From Udeniomyces pyricola (lineage: Eukaryota; Basidiomycota; Tremellomycetes; Cystofilobasidiales; Mrakiaceae), in the NCBI GenBank assembly GCA_039545295.1, contig BCIK01000004.1, positions 311,389-375,388 on the forward strand: a stretch of DNA of 64,000 bases, written 5' to 3'. Within the stretch, counting starts at the first letter, position 1. The number at the start of each line of letters is the position of its first letter. Shown here in pieces: positions 13,128 through 26,300 of the stretch. The notes beneath the pieces were generated by a model. It was not told where the DNA came from. It saw nothing but the letters and a program-made list of their open reading frames with translations, and ran no database searches. The position numbers were made by a program, and so were the translations under genes.

Positions 13128-14240
13128 AAGAGAAAGCGAGGGGAGCGGAAGAAGGGGGGTGAAGGAGGAAGCCAAGGCCGAAAGGAAAAAAAAAAGCAAT
13201 TGGGAATTTCAATTTTTTTTGGGAGGGAGATAAGGAGATAAAGAAGAAAAAAGAAGAGAGAGAGAATCTCGTTTCATGTTTTTATTGTTTTTATTTTTGG
13301 GAGGGGAGGGGGTGAATGGGTGGATGAAAAGAGAGAGCGAGAGAAAGTGGAAAGATAAAAGAAGAGAAAGAAAAAAAGCTGTGTTTTTTTGGTGAAAAAG
13401 AGAAAAGAGAAACAAGAAAGAACAAAAGGGTGGAACATAGATGAGTGGGGCGAGAGCTGAAGGAAGAGAGAGAGAAACAGAAATGAACAGAAGATGAAAG
13501 AGAGAAGAGTTACGAGTTGAATGATACGAGACGAGAGAGAGAGGGAAAGAATATAGAGGGGAAGAGACGAGACGAGAGAGAAAACATAAAGATGAGGAAA
13601 GAAATAGAGAAGCAAAGGGCAGAAGAAGAACCGAAGAAAACGAAGAAAAATGATGAAAAATGAAGAAGAAAAAAAAGGGAACGCGACCGAGACGCTTTTC
13701 TTCGTTCTACGAAAATTGTTTTGTGGGATTTTTTGAAATTTTCCTTTTTTGGGGGGATTTGAATAGCCTGGTTTACGTTCCAGAGTAAAGAGTTGGATTG
13801 ATGAAAGGAAAGAGAAGGAAGGGGGGGGGGGAGGGTAGCAGGGGAGATAATGATGGTTAGGTTTTCTCTTTCAGGTCTAGCAACCTCTACGAACCCCCAA
13901 ACGAAGTTACAAACAGCAGCACGTCAGGAGAGGGAAGAAAAAAAAAAGGAAGAAAACGTACCTTTTTCTCTTGACAAAAGCTTCCTTCGTACCACGCTTC
14001 ATTCCATCACTTTTCGTACCTCCTCACTCTCGCTCTCCTCCCACAGAGCTGGCCAACATCGTCCCAGCGGGGTATTCACTCCTGCCACCTCGTCAACCTC
14101 TCTCTGCCTCCACCTCGACTTTTTTTAACGTGTCACAGCCGTGGCGGGACATGTAAAAGCTCCGCGTCTTCCAACCTCGCACCCTCCCTCTCGAGCTCCT
14201 TGCCAACCACGACATCCTCTACCCACAAGCAAACGTTTCT

Positions 14241-17123
14241 CTACCAGCATCGACCAAGGGGCAAACCGACGTTACCAAAGCCCTGCTGAACGCTCGGCAA
14301 AAGGCCACCGGTACAAATGCCAGCCTGGTTACCGTTGTACCTCGTCGAGGGCGCGGGGTAAGGGAGCAATCGGGCGGCGGCAGCGGCGGCGGCGATACTG
14401 TTGGCCGAAGGAGCTCGAAGCTGGAGTTGCGGTCGCTGCTGCTGTTGCGTGGCAAGGTTGTTGGCAGATTCAGTGACGTAGGTCGAGGGTGCGGCTGCGG
14501 AAACGGCATAAGGGTTATAAGGTGCGACCGAGGGAGGAGGAGGGAATGAGACTCGGGTAGCGGAAGATCGATTGTGCAAGTGGGACCGAGGTTGCTGTTG
14601 CTGCTGCTGACCAAAGTTTCCCCAAACAGAGGAGCGAGCGGGGGTGACGGCTGACTGCTGCTGCTGCTGCTGCTGCTTGACGGTGGTGGCAGTTTGGGCG
14701 ACGGTAGGGGCAGCGACAAACGACCTGGCGTGGGCATCCTGCTGGTAATCTCGGTTGGACTGCACCCCAGGGCTAACCCTAGAGCTGGCGGCGACGGCCT
14801 GGTGATCTTCCCTGGCAGCTTCGAGCTCAGCACCTTGACCGGCGGATGAGGCGGCCCATCTGTCCTCGGAATCTCGGAGACTTTCGGCAATCTCGACGAG
14901 TGCGGCTCGGACGACAGGGTCAGCAGTCGAGGTGTGAAGGCGGTGGACCCAAGATGACCAATCGGCAATGGTGACAGTGAGATCAAACGAGATGGTCGAC
15001 AAGGCGAGGAGCTCGAGGTGGTTGATCTCTTCGATTGGGATTCGAGTGACGTCGGACCTGTTTGAGAGGGAAAAAAAAGTGGAACGGATGTACAAGAAAA
15101 GGAAGAGCCACATTCAGTCAATCAATTCGGACACCCAAAAGACATGTACTATTCAGATCATGACTTCTGCCCAAATACTAACCAGGACCTGTTGGTAAAG
15201 GTGTTGTCATCCAGCCACTTGTTGGCCCAAGCGAGACCCAAAGTAAGGACCCTCTTAGCGACCTCCTCTCCGTTCGAGCACCGCCTCAATCCATCTCGGA
15301 ATCCTCGACCCTCGTCGCCTCCACCCTCGTGCAAGGGCGATCGGCTAATGTACCAAAGCGCGAGCATGACGCCGGTCGGGGAGATGAGCGTTTGGGCAAG
15401 AGTCTGGTGGGCGAAGCGGACAAACGTCTGGGGCGGGTTGACGGCCAGGTTGTAAGGGTTTTGTCGGAGCGGGGGCGGAAGCGTGTGAAGCGCAGCAGGG
15501 TACGAAGCCGAAAAGTCGTCGAGCGTCAAGGGAGGAGGGGTCTGTTGGGAGATGGCGTAAGGGTCCCTGTAGAAAGAAGCGTAACCGACAGAGAGGGGTA
15601 TATTAGTAATGACAATAATCCAAACAGTTATGCGAGGGCGCGAGGCAAACGGCGATGACGACGACGTACTTGGCCCATCTCTCTTCTTCCCACGCCTTGT
15701 ATCCACCAGCCGGGTTCTTCTTGGCGACACCTTCCCATCGACCGTTCTGACTTACGCTCGGCGCCATGACGGCAGCACCAGTCCACTCATCCCAACCTCC
15801 AAAGTCTCCCGCGGGAACTCGCTCGTACGTGACAGAATCGTCTCGGACGACGGCAGTCGCCTTCTCTGCGGCCTGGGGAGAAAACGGGTTCTGAAGAAGA
15901 GACCAGATCGCCTCGGCCGCAAAAGGAGCAAGCGGAAGAGACGAGGGCGTGGACTTGGGGAGAGCAGGGGGCGCAGGCGCAACATAGGTCGGTTGAGACG
16001 GCTCGGAAGCTGAGAACGTTGAGGGTCGGATGTTGTGGAAGAGTCGGTCGAGGTCTCGAGGGGCGGCGGCTGCCTGTTGGGCCTCGTACTGGGCCTGCTG
16101 CTGCTGGCGGGCGGCGAGGGCGTTGGCGGCGGCGAGGGCCTGCTGCTGTTGCTCTTGCTGTTGCTGCTGCTGAGCATTCCATCGAGCCTGGGCAGCGTAT
16201 GCGTCGGCCGAGGCCTGCTGCTGGAGCTGGTGGGCCTGGTACTGCTGATGCTCAATGACCTGCTGCTGGCGTTGAATGACGGCCTGCTGCTGGTTCGGGT
16301 GTTCCTGACCCTGACCCTGACTCCAAGCTCGACCTCGGTACTCCTCCTTGAGGGGACCGTCGAAGCTGTTCTCCTCCTCGTACTCGTCATCGTCCTCCTC
16401 GACATCCTCGTCCATCTCGTCGGAATCGTAGGCTTCCGAGTACTCGACCATGAGGTCCTCCTGCTGGCAACCACCTCCGAGCATGCGCTCGCTCACAACG
16501 CGGTTGGCCTGGGCAGCGGGCATACCCCAAAGATCAGACGTCGACTTCCTGGGCGCTCGGGTGGAGGTCGCGGGGATCTGCTGCTGCTGCGAAAAGGACG
16601 GTCGGGGCAGAGCGTGGGCGTCGGGCGGGGTCGGCTGGAACGAGGGTCGGTAGCGGACAGACGAGAGGGATTGGGCGTTGGCGTTGACGTCAGAGACGAA
16701 GCCGTAGCTGGAAGGGGCGATCATATGATGGGGGAGGAGGAAAGATGAAACCGAACGACCGGAAGGACCTTCTCGGGCTGACTCGCGGGGAGGGAGCTGG
16801 GGGAAGGAGAGACCGGGGTGGATGCGGTTTGGGTAGGATGACTCGGGGGAGGAGCGAGCTGTCGATTGATCTATGACGAGGGGTGGGTTGGGAATAAAAC
16901 GGGAGGGATGAATAGGAGGTGAGTTGGGAAGGGTGGAGCGCGGGGGAGGTGAGGTGAGGTTGGGGTGTGTGACGTGGGAGGGGTGGGGATGAGGCGATGG
17001 AGAGCGGAACGAGGGGCTTCTTTTCGCTGGGATCGGCGAGGGGAGAAGGCACGGGGAAAGGAGTGGTGTCGGGGAGGCTGGGAAGGGAAGGGAGGGAGTT
17101 TGGTAGGGTCGGGGCAAGTCCAA
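14241..17123 (-). CDS. PCL-like cyclin with polyglutamine tracts
   Basis: Cyclin-box protein expected to activate a cyclin-dependent kinase (Pho85- or Cdc28-type). The cyclin box is split over two exons. The first contains FVRFAHQTLAQTLISPTGVMLALW and KWLDDNTFTNRSW (about 15187-15450). The second starts SDVTRIPIEEINHLELLALS (about 15060). The W/S junction is phase-checked, with a gttagt donor at about 15181 and an acceptor at about 15062. Upstream, a long exon (15670-17123) encodes an acidic stretch and several Gln-rich runs; it joins at WAK/DPYAISQQTPP through a gtacgt donor. Downstream of the box the tail (14241-14900) is again Gln/Ala-rich and stops at TAG 14241. The frame is open to an ATG at 17123, but the ATG at 16724 (MIAPSSYGF) is also a good start because the 130 residues above it are simple Pro/Ser sequence. 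The partner kinase cannot be read from sequence. Confidence 0.83.
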
Positions 17124-17370
17124 GTGGAGGGATGGGGAAGTTCCGGGCTAGGAAGAGCGGGGGGTGAGGTGTATCTGCATGGCGAAGAGACGATGAGGGA
17201 AGGGCAAAGCAGGCAAAGTAAGCATGAGTCACCGAGGCGGATGGATGGAGCAAGGGCGGGCGGGAAGCGAGCATCAAGGAAGAGAAGGCTGGGCAAGAAC
17301 GAACCTTGCTTATGCGGCGTGCACCAACTAAGGAGACGGCGGGGGGACAGAGAAGAGGGTGGAGGGGGGG

Positions 17371-17417
17371 NNNNNNNNNNNNNNNNNNNNNNNNNNNNNN
17401 NNNNNNNNNNNNNNNNN
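17371..17417. other. Assembly gap (47 N) inside a poly-G tract
   Basis: Undetermined bases flanked by G on the left (17364-17370) and 24 G on the right (17418-17441). The gap lies upstream of the cyclin start and is most simply a sequencing failure in a long G homopolymer. Confidence 0.97.
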
Positions 17418-17856
17418 GGGGGGGGGGGGGGGGGGGGGGGGTCTGTAGTCGAGCTTCCTTTTACGGGGTCCTTCTCAAAGAGAAGCGTCGGCTGACGAAG
17501 GGGAGGGGGGTAAGCTGTGACCTGGGTAGGGCCGGCTTGTGTCAAAAAGACGAGACGAGGAACGAAAGGAGGGGGGGACGAAGAAGCGAAGGTGGACGGC
17601 GAAGGGTCCACGGTCTAATAAGCGAGCGAGCATTCATGACCATGATCATAATCATCATCAGCTGGCCACCGCACCGCGCGTCTGCTGCTAACGGCTGCTG
17701 CTCCAGGCGCGCCCACCCTCGCCCCGCGTCGACCCACCCTCATATTTATTACACAACCAAAATCAACCCTCGAATCAACCGACCTCACTCGACCCATTCA
17801 ACCACGTTCTTCACACTATCCACTCCACCCACCCATCCCGTATCCACCCGACCGAC

Positions 17857-18527
17857 ATGACCCTCACCAACGTCCTCTCCTCTAGTACCATCTCCAGTCA
17901 GTCGTCATACTATTTGTAGCATACATCCTCCTGCCATCCAAAGCCACCACCTCTACATCACCCACCATCTATCTAACCCCGCATATAGATAGCCATCCAT
18001 ACTAACCAACCCATCCATATCCACCCCTCAACCTTGCTGCCATCGCCCCAGAACCCGAAAAGGGCAAGTCCCGTATCACCCTCGAGCTTGAGCAGCTTCA
18101 CGCCCGGTCGACTGCCCACCTGCCTCAAACGCAAGCTCAGCCGCACGTCCCCGCGCCACGCAAGGAACGATTCCCCAAACCCGAGCCCCCTTCCTCCTCG
18201 AGTGGGTCGTCAGGAGCCGACGCTCAAGCCAAGAAAAGCCCAGGCTCAGTTAGCAAGAGCAAGGCCAAGGCTAGCTCCAAACAAAAGAAGCGATCCAAGA
18301 AGGACATCGAGAAAGCTATGGACTTCAAGGAGAAACTCGAGCTCAAGGCTAAAGAGGTTGAGGATAGAAAGGTTGGTTTCTGATCCTTCAGCTGCCCTCT
18401 TTTCCCCGCGGCTGTATTTCCTTGGGATACACGCCAAAGAATAGCTCGTAGCATGCTCACCGTTGATCTGTTCCTGATTGCCTCTTTACAGCTCAAGCGG
18501 GATCGTGCCAAGAAGATTTACGATTAG
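17857..18527 (+). CDS. Small basic Lys/Ser-rich protein, 131 residues, function unknown
   Basis: I do not recognise the family. Three exons close in frame: 17857-17896 (40 bases), 18052-18371 (320) and 18492-18527 (36), totalling 396 bases including TAG. Donors are gtcagt and gttggt; acceptors are cag. The N-terminus is short and neutral (MTLTNVLSSSTIS), followed by KGKSRITLELEQLHARS, a Pro/Ser-rich middle, a Lys/Ser-rich stretch, and a highly charged predicted helix ending in RDRAKKIYD at the stop. There is no signal peptide or membrane segment. The composition (lysine clusters, coiled-coil-like end) suits a nuclear or nucleolar protein, but that is inference only. The open frame through the middle exon and the clean splice sites argue for a real gene. 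It is divergent from the cyclin gene across the gapped region. Confidence 0.72.
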
Positions 18528-19837
18528 AACCGACCTGTCTGCTGCCTTCGCTCTCTCTCTCCCTCCTCTCCCTTACCAGTTTGTCTTGTTTGCATCCCTC
18601 CTTCCTGCTTTCTTTGCACAATCATCTGCTCTCGCGACGTCAACTTCTTCTCCTCCTAGACCCATATCTTTCTTGACTCCTGCATAGCTTTTCCCTTCAT
18701 GTTGTACGATGTGCTTGTCCGCCCTTCACAAAGGTCTTGTTTATTCGGCCCTCCTTCCGGCATTTCGCTTGCGTGCATCGATTTGATGCTGCTATCGCTG
18801 ATCTGCATATATACATAGCAAGCCTCCTCTACGCTGCCGATCAATCAACGATGGACACACTCTAACCCACAGCTAACTCCTCGCAAGCTTGTCGCGGATT
18901 CAATATGCATACATACGTTGATGTTCTAAAACCCATTTTTCCAACCTTTTTACATTGGCAGCCAATTGATCATCGGCATATACGCTTTCTTTTATACGTA
19001 TACACAGGACAGTCATCTAACTGTCCGGTCAAGTCTCAATTGTATCTTTGATTGCCTCATACATGTGCGGCATGTAGTAGTGGATTCGAGACTCGGTCGA
19101 GCTGATTTGCCACATCCATGCATGGGTTTGACTCAAAGCTCAAAGCTAAATCAAAGACTCGACATGTTTGTAACAACTGCTTGTTCAATCAGCAGTACCA
19201 GCACGTCGACGTTGATCATATAACCTACGCGGGAATACTAATATAACGTGTACCACTACTATAATACTTAGCGCATTACTTCCTCCTGTTATGTATATGC
19301 CAGGCAATCACCATTGACGTGGATCATGCGCGCGAATGGATCCTTACTACGTAAACCTAGTACGACTACAAGTAGTAGTGATCAGTTGCCTGGCCACTTA
19401 GGAGCGTACACGGTGACTTGAAGATGATGGAATATCGATCATGTTAATGATGATCAATCGATCAAGGCCGTACGTCGTGAAAACTGGGACATGCATCATT
19501 GTTGAGTAGCGCCAGATCAATAGAAAATGGCAACATATAGCCAAGGGAAACTGTTGATCGCGATGAGTATCATGGTGTTTGGCCATGCATATGAATTAAG
19601 CAATATCATCTGTGCTGAGCGTTGTCGAACCAACTATATATACGTCAGCTGACGAAGCGTATATGTATATACGTATATATTAGTACAGCGCGCGATTGCA
19701 GCAGTCCAACGTCCAACCGTACCGTTGATGCGCGTGTCAGCGCAGGTCAGCCCGATTTCAGGCGAACGCCGAGATCCTGTCCGCAACCCACCACCCTCCA
19801 CTCTTCAACACCCCTTCCTCCCTTTCACCCCTTCCAT
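18528..19837. other. Intergenic, relatively AT-rich, many self-complementary words
   Basis: 1.3 kb between two plus-strand genes. After the presumed 3' UTR of the small basic gene (to about 18700) the sequence is rich in short palindromic words (gcatgcat, tgatcgat, gtacac, tatatacgta). It ends in a tatata-rich patch at 19633-19682 followed by the C-rich CSN5 leader (about 19785-19837). I see no open frame with family resemblance and no tRNA-like cloverleaf. Confidence 0.6.
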
Positions 19838-22439
19838 ATGTCTTCCTCAAGTAATACAGCTCAAAAGACCTTTGAGTTGCTCAACGAGGTTCGCTCACTC
19901 GATCCCAACGATGAAATATTTCTCTACGATGTCGAAGAACAGAAGAAGCTGGTCAAGGCCGCCCCTTGGAAGAAAGAGTACGCTTCTTCCCCCTTACTCA
20001 TCTATGCCCTTTGTAGATCGAACATCATCCTGGATGAGCTTTTGGTTCCACAATACATGTCAAGAATCGTACTGACAACTCTCATCGAATAAACCGCAGT
20101 CCCGACTACTTTACCGAGGTAAGAACCATGGAGTAGAAGCATGTCGAGCCATCTCGGCCGTCAGACGCTGAGTCTGACGTGTTTGTTCGGAATTGCATGA
20201 ATCTAGGTCCGAATCTCGGCCATCGCCTTGATCAAAATGGTGAGACTTCTCCCCCACCCATATGTTGCTTGCCCAATCGACGCATCAACTTGGCGTTCGA
20301 TTCACGACACCCTGAGAGCATCGTCTCATCGGGTTTCCTTTGTTCACTCCTCTGCGCTCGCTCCTTTGCTGATGGACGATCCTCTGGGTACCCGGCCGGA
20401 TATAGGTGATCCACGCTCGCTCTGGAGGCATCTACGAAATCATGGGGCTTATGCAGGGCAAGGTTGTCAATCGTACATTCTGCATCATGGACGTTTATGC
20501 CCTCCCCGTCAAGGGAACCGAAACTCGGGTCAATGCACAGGACGAGGCGAGTGGGTACATGATCAGTCACATGGAGGGCAGCAAAACAGTGAGTTGGATA
20601 GTCTCTCATACATAAATGTAGCAACTCATTTGCGATGATCAAGCATACGGACGTTGGGCATGGATGTTGAGCTGACCCGCAGACATCTTGATTCACCCGG
20701 GGGTGTCCAGATTGATCGATTGGAGAACGTCGTGGGATGTAAGCGACTTCGTCTCCTCTCCTTGATGCTTCTCGAAGTCCAGAACCCAGCTGACATATCT
20801 AGATCCGTTCCTGGGCGCAACACATTCTAGGGTATCACTGTACGTCGTGTCTAGCATGGATGTCAGGTCCAAACTCCGACCGACTGCGTGTTCGGTAACT
20901 TACCGGTGCAACTATCTATCCTGGCTTCATTCAGCTCATCCCGGTTACGGTTGCTGGCTCTCGGGTATCGATGTCTCGACCCAAACCATTAACCAAAGCT
21001 TCCAGGACCCCTTCCTTGCTGTTGTTGTGCGTGCTGTCCACCTGTTGAGCCAGGTATCGTGCTATCCTACGACGCTGAACTGATATAGCGATACCCCATC
21101 CATCTACCTCTTGATTCGCAACGTATAACTCATGTCTCTCCAAACATCTAGGTTGATCCGAACCGAACGATGTCTGCTGGAAAAGTCGACATTGGAGCAT
21201 TCCGAACGTACCCAGAGGTAGGGATCGACTTTGCCGCTGGTCTTCTCACCTCTATACAGGACCTGACCTTGGCCTTGCATGTCGGATCCGTTGACGCTTT
21301 GCACTTCCCTTCTTCCACCGCTCCCTCATATGTAGAATCACAAACCTCTTGGTCAGTCACAGTACCAATCGATCCCGCTCGACAAGATTGAGGACTTTGG
21401 CGCCCATGCCAACGAATACTACCCACTCAAGGTGTCCATCTTCAAGTCATCGCTTGACACTAAGCTGCTCGATCTGCTTTGGGAAAAGTATTGGGTCAAG
21501 ACTCTCTCAAGTAGTTCGCTCGTGACTGTGCGTTTTCCACGCTTCGTTGTTTTCTTTCTATCCCGTCGGGAAAGGCCAGAGTTTGCGAGATGTTTTCTTT
21601 CTCGGACATGTCATTGTTGGGAAAACTCATCGACCTGTGCATCTAACTCTGCGTTGATTCATACCACTTCTCACCGTTACTTATTTTCTAATCAAACAAA
21701 CGAAACGAAATTGATTGGGGTAGGGTCGGCCGTATGCTGTGTCCCAACTGGCGGATCTGACAGCTAAGCTGTCGCAAGCGGAATCGTCCGTTGCCAATCC
21801 CGCTCGACCGTCTACGGGCAAACCACCCGCTCCCGAGGACACCAACATAGGTAACGAACACGATATGGCCACGCTGAGAGAAGAGGTGGATAACTCTGCA
21901 CTGGGCAAGGTCGTCAAGGATGGGTGAGTCATGTCGGCCTCGATCGATCAATGCAATCAATTATACCGCTGCGCGAGACTGTGGGGTGAGAGATTTCTGA
22001 TTTGATCGATGACGTAACTGTTCGTTCGCTCCCTCCTCCCTCCCTTCCTCCCTCTGTCAGTGTCAAGATAGCAGCGGAAGCTCAGCATGCACTGATGGCT
22101 CAGGTCCTCAAAGACCAATGTACGTTTTGACTCCTTCCCTTGACGTTTCCGCTTTTTCTTCTTCTTTCTTCCCTCTTAAATGGTCACTATCCGCTTTCCA
22201 GACGAACTGGATCTAACACCAACTTATCAACGGACGTTTGATCACGTTCAGTGTTCAACCGACTCAAGACACACGATCACTCCCGTTGCGTGACGGCGGG
22301 CGACGCCGCGGTCCGTCGGCCAAGTACAGGTCCAGGATTGATGCCTCCAGGACCTCCTCCTCCTGCGGTTTCGTCGACTGCAGTTGTCGACGCATCTAAT
22401 AACCTATCTGCAGAAGAGACGCCCATCGTATCGGCCTAA
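19838..22439 (+). CDS. csn5: COP9 signalosome subunit 5 (JAMM deneddylase)
   Basis: The catalytic subunit of the COP9 signalosome, which removes NEDD8 from cullins and so resets cullin-RING ubiquitin ligases. The start at 19838 is followed by [20 protein letters not shown]. Two very short exons follow (20100-20118, 19 bases, DPDYFTE; 20207-20239, 33 bases, [11 protein letters not shown]). The MPN domain then shows [17 protein letters not shown] (catalytic Glu) and [15 protein letters not shown]. The JAMM motif [14 protein letters not shown] is assembled across an intron after the first His (donor at about 20839, acceptor at about 20935). [14 protein letters not shown] and the C-terminal [19 protein letters not shown] are also typical. 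All zinc ligands (two His, Asp) are present, so the enzyme should be active. The C-terminal tail (22255-22439) is less conserved and ends at TAA. Confidence 0.97.
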
Positions 22440-23369
22440 GCGCTTGGTGGTGTTTGCGATCGGCATCTTCCTCTTTATTTTCTTCGGTTCATTGACATGA
22501 TTTCAATCACTACTACCCTGATATGTATGCGTAACCTACCGTTTCATTTGATCGAATTGGCTGATCTGCCCTTCATAAAGCTCTCTTAGTTTTCGGTCTT
22601 CGAAGGGTCCCTTGTAGTTGGTTGATCGATCGATCGATCTTTAGTCTTCTTCTTCTCATGATCACTATATACTGGATCAATGGCAACCTGTCGTTTCTAT
22701 GGTCTCCTAGCACCAGTCATCAACGACCTGACCTTAGTTCGGGTTCGGAGATCCGACGTTTCGAGACGACAAGGACAGTGCGAAGACAGAAGCGAAAGAG
22801 GGAGAAGAAGAAGAAGAAATGAAGAAGAAGAAAAAAAAAAAGTCTGACGCCTCTGTCAGTTGAACGCCGGCCACGGGAGAGATCGCGCGAAAAAGGAAAG
22901 AAAAGAATCAGGAAGCACTTGATTTGCATTTTATTGTTTACATCTTATTTTTGTATTTGGGCTCTCATATTGTCGGATATAGGGATATCAGAAGTTGAAG
23001 CGGGTATAAACTCATTGATAGGCATGATTGACGTGAAAACGGCCGGATCCCGGAGTGGCACGTACTTCGATGTTGGAATCGTGGACCGCTCGCGCACCTA
23101 CAGGCTTGCATTGGGTTGGATAAAATATGTTGGGGTGGCCGGATCAACCGATGGAAAAATTTCTGGAGGGAAGAGCAACTGTAACGTACTGATTGGAAGG
23201 AACGACAATATTGATAATGACAATGTATACTATATTCAACAATATTATAAGGCGGCGGGAGGCGGCGGCAGCCTACCTTTCCCCTTCCCGATTATGTATC
23301 AGGCTGTCCATTCCGTCTCCTCAACGTTCATGCCCCTTACCTTTCTCTGCTCGGATCAAGGCGTCGAGG
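22440..23369. other. Intergenic: CSN5 3' flank and ARID-BRCT upstream region
   Basis: Contains four GATC units at about 22624-22638, a purine-rich block at about 22790-22850, and an AT-richer stretch (22919-23270). The AT-richer stretch carries an unexplained open frame of 181 codons, described under findings. No gene is called. Confidence 0.55.
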
Positions 23370-26300
23370 ATGCCTACCCGCTCCACCGCATCCTCCTCTT
23401 CCCTCCTCTCATCCCACAATGGACGACGACGAATTCCATCGCCAGAGCTGACTTCTCCAGCTGATCAAGAAGCAGCCGACTTTCTTGCCCACTTCGCCTT
23501 TCAGCCGACTCAATTCTGGTCGCTTCTCCTGGCCTCGTGGGATAGGCGCGGGTATGATATGGCTGAGGAGATGACGTACGGTAGTATGAAGGGAAAGTTT
23601 GAGATTGGAAAGGGGGGAATTGTGTTTGACGCGTGGATACTCGCGTGGGAGGTCGAGAAGAGAGGTGGCTACGGCGAGGTCGACGATGTCAGTGATCTTA
23701 CTATAACTGATTTATCCCCACCCCGGGGTTTGTGCGTCGCGTGAGATTTTTGTTGTTTTGTTTTGTTTTGTTTGGCTGACCAGAGGCTTTTCTGATTGGC
23801 TTCCTTGGTGTCATCTGCTCTCGATGGCGGTTTGCAGAGCAAGCTCTGGTTGGAGGTGGTCGAGTCTGTGACGTCGATGGCCACTCATCATGATCCGTCT
23901 TTCCCAATCGCGTCAACTTCCTCATTCTCCTCCTCCTCTTCCTCCTCTTCGGCCCGTCAGATTCGTAGCTCCTACTCGACACGTCAAAAGGAGGTCCTCT
24001 TCGTTCCCACCCTTCCACGTCGTCGCTCAATCTTTTTCAAACCCACCAAGCCCCGTCGCGCAGCGCCGAGGACGATTGTCAGCTATATCCAGACCGTCTA
24101 CGAGGAGTTCATCTTGCCATTTCAGCTCGTTCTCGATCAGCGAGCAAAGATTCAAGATCAAGCAATCGAGTGGCAGGAGCGAAGGGTAGAGCAGGAAGAA
24201 GGAAAGGAAAGACTGAGGGTGAAGATGAAGGAGAGAGAGGCAGAGGTTGGACGACGATGGGTTCAGAGAGCATTGGAAGGGGAACCGACCGATTGGGACG
24301 CCCAAGAAACGATCAAGATGGACTCTGACGAGGCTTCAAACGGATACGAGGCAGAGGATGAAGCGGGAACAGCTACGCTCGGTGGAAAACCCGGCCTGGA
24401 TCGTTCTCAATCCCAGTCCCAATCTCAGATGTCGTCCTACATTTCGCCATCGTTCCGGCCTAAGATATTTGAATCGTCATTGGGTTATACACACTCAGTC
24501 AACCCGACACCATCTCTCTGTGATCTCCGGCGAAATTCCTATCGATCGAACACGTCGATTTCGTCCTTGCTAAATCCTCATATCGTCTCGAATCGGCCCC
24601 CAGAACCGGGCATGTCTCGCCGTCATCCACCCAACGCTGAGACCTCGATGCCCATGTCGACCAATGCTCTGCCTGAGCAGATCGTCACCAATTCACCGCA
24701 TCTCCTCACTGCGCAAGTCGCCACTGCTCAGTCATTTGCGACGTTGACTGATTCATCCGCAGTCCGGTCGGTCTCTGTTGCCGCTGTGACGACAGGTGCA
24801 CCTCCTTCAAACCCTTTTCCTCATCCAAGCCGCACGATCGCTACATCGTTTCAAGACCTTCTTCCATACCTTCAAGCCGGGTCACAACCCTCTTTATCGC
24901 ACCTCTCATCGGGCCCATCGCCCGGTGTCTCCACTACCCCCTTCAATCACCTTGCTTCCCCTATGCCAGATACCATACCTTCGCCTGTTGCGTCAACACC
25001 TGCACGTGCCGTATCCTCACCTCTCATAACCACCAACTCAACTCGGTCTTCCTCCCAGCCCTCGGTTCCAGCATTCGACTCTACCACACGATCCTTCTCC
25101 GGGTTCCCTTCATTTCAAAGTCTCATTTCTCTCGCCAGCACGTTCACCCCGAGCCAAGTTGGTATCCCTCGTACTATTCCTTCCGATTCAAGCCAGCCGG
25201 ATGATCAGTCTGCTTGGGTCCAGCCTCATTTGCCAAATCAACCTATGTCCTCGTCATCAGCGAAAATCACATCTGATCCATCAACGACCTCATCACGACC
25301 TCCTCCACTTGCATCGTCCTCTCAACTACGTCCCTCATCGCTCGAGCTGTTATCATATGAGCCATCGCAGAGTAAATCGCCCTTCCCAACGCCATCTCCG
25401 AATCGTTCCCCTACGTCTCCGTTCTTGCACTCGACCTATCACGACTCGTCACGACCTTTACCTCCACGACCAAAACCATCACCGAACCCTTCTGTTTCCT
25501 TACCACTTTCTCCTTCTGTACTTTCGCCTTTGCCTCTATCCCTTGCTGGTACTCATCGACCTCAAATGGCGATCGACTCGATTCCTTCTATCTCCTCCCG
25601 AGATGCGTCTTCTGCTGTCTCCAGTGTATCTCCTGCGCCGGATAGCATCGTACGCGACAACCTCCTCCCTCGTCCTTCTCCTCAAAGTGACAGTGACGGC
25701 GGCGGCGGCAGTAGCCATGGTGGTAGCTTGACCAACGAATCTGGGTTGGGAACCCAATCCCAACATCTCGTGCCGATCCCGGTCCTTCGAAAGAACGTCG
25801 GCCACTTTCCTTCGCTCAAAGAGATTCGGACGGGGAGGTTGGACCCGACGGTGTTGGTGTCATCTACAGAGTCTGAGGAGCCGGAGGATGGTTGGAATGG
25901 AGGAACCCCAGTGAGACATGGGAAAGCGAAGGAGACGAGAACGACGACTGGGGTGATGGCAAGTGCAGGGGGAGGAAAGACGAAGCTTGGAAAGCCCTCT
26001 CCGTTGGGAATGAGGATAGGCGGTAGTGGGAATGGTCATTCTGGGTCGGCTATCGTAGGTGGGGTAGGTGCGAGAGGAAAGAAAAGGACTGGTGCTAAGG
26101 TTTCCACGGAAGGGGCCGTGGCTCAGAGTGATCCAAACCAGAGTAGGAAATCTTTAGTGAAGGAGATGATGGAAGGTGTAGAAGCAGCGGGAGAGGATCG
26201 AACTCTGGGGATTGGAAAGCAAGTGGGACATAAGACGACGTCGAAGGACGCTCGCGAGATGCCTCTTCATTCATCTCCAACGTTTCCTGCCCATCAATCC

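Noticed and set aside
14219..15121. 300-codon minus-strand frame rich in Ser/Pro/Leu overlapping the cyclin
   Set aside because: The neighbouring frame carries the cyclin box and phase-consistent splice junctions; this one has no family resemblance.
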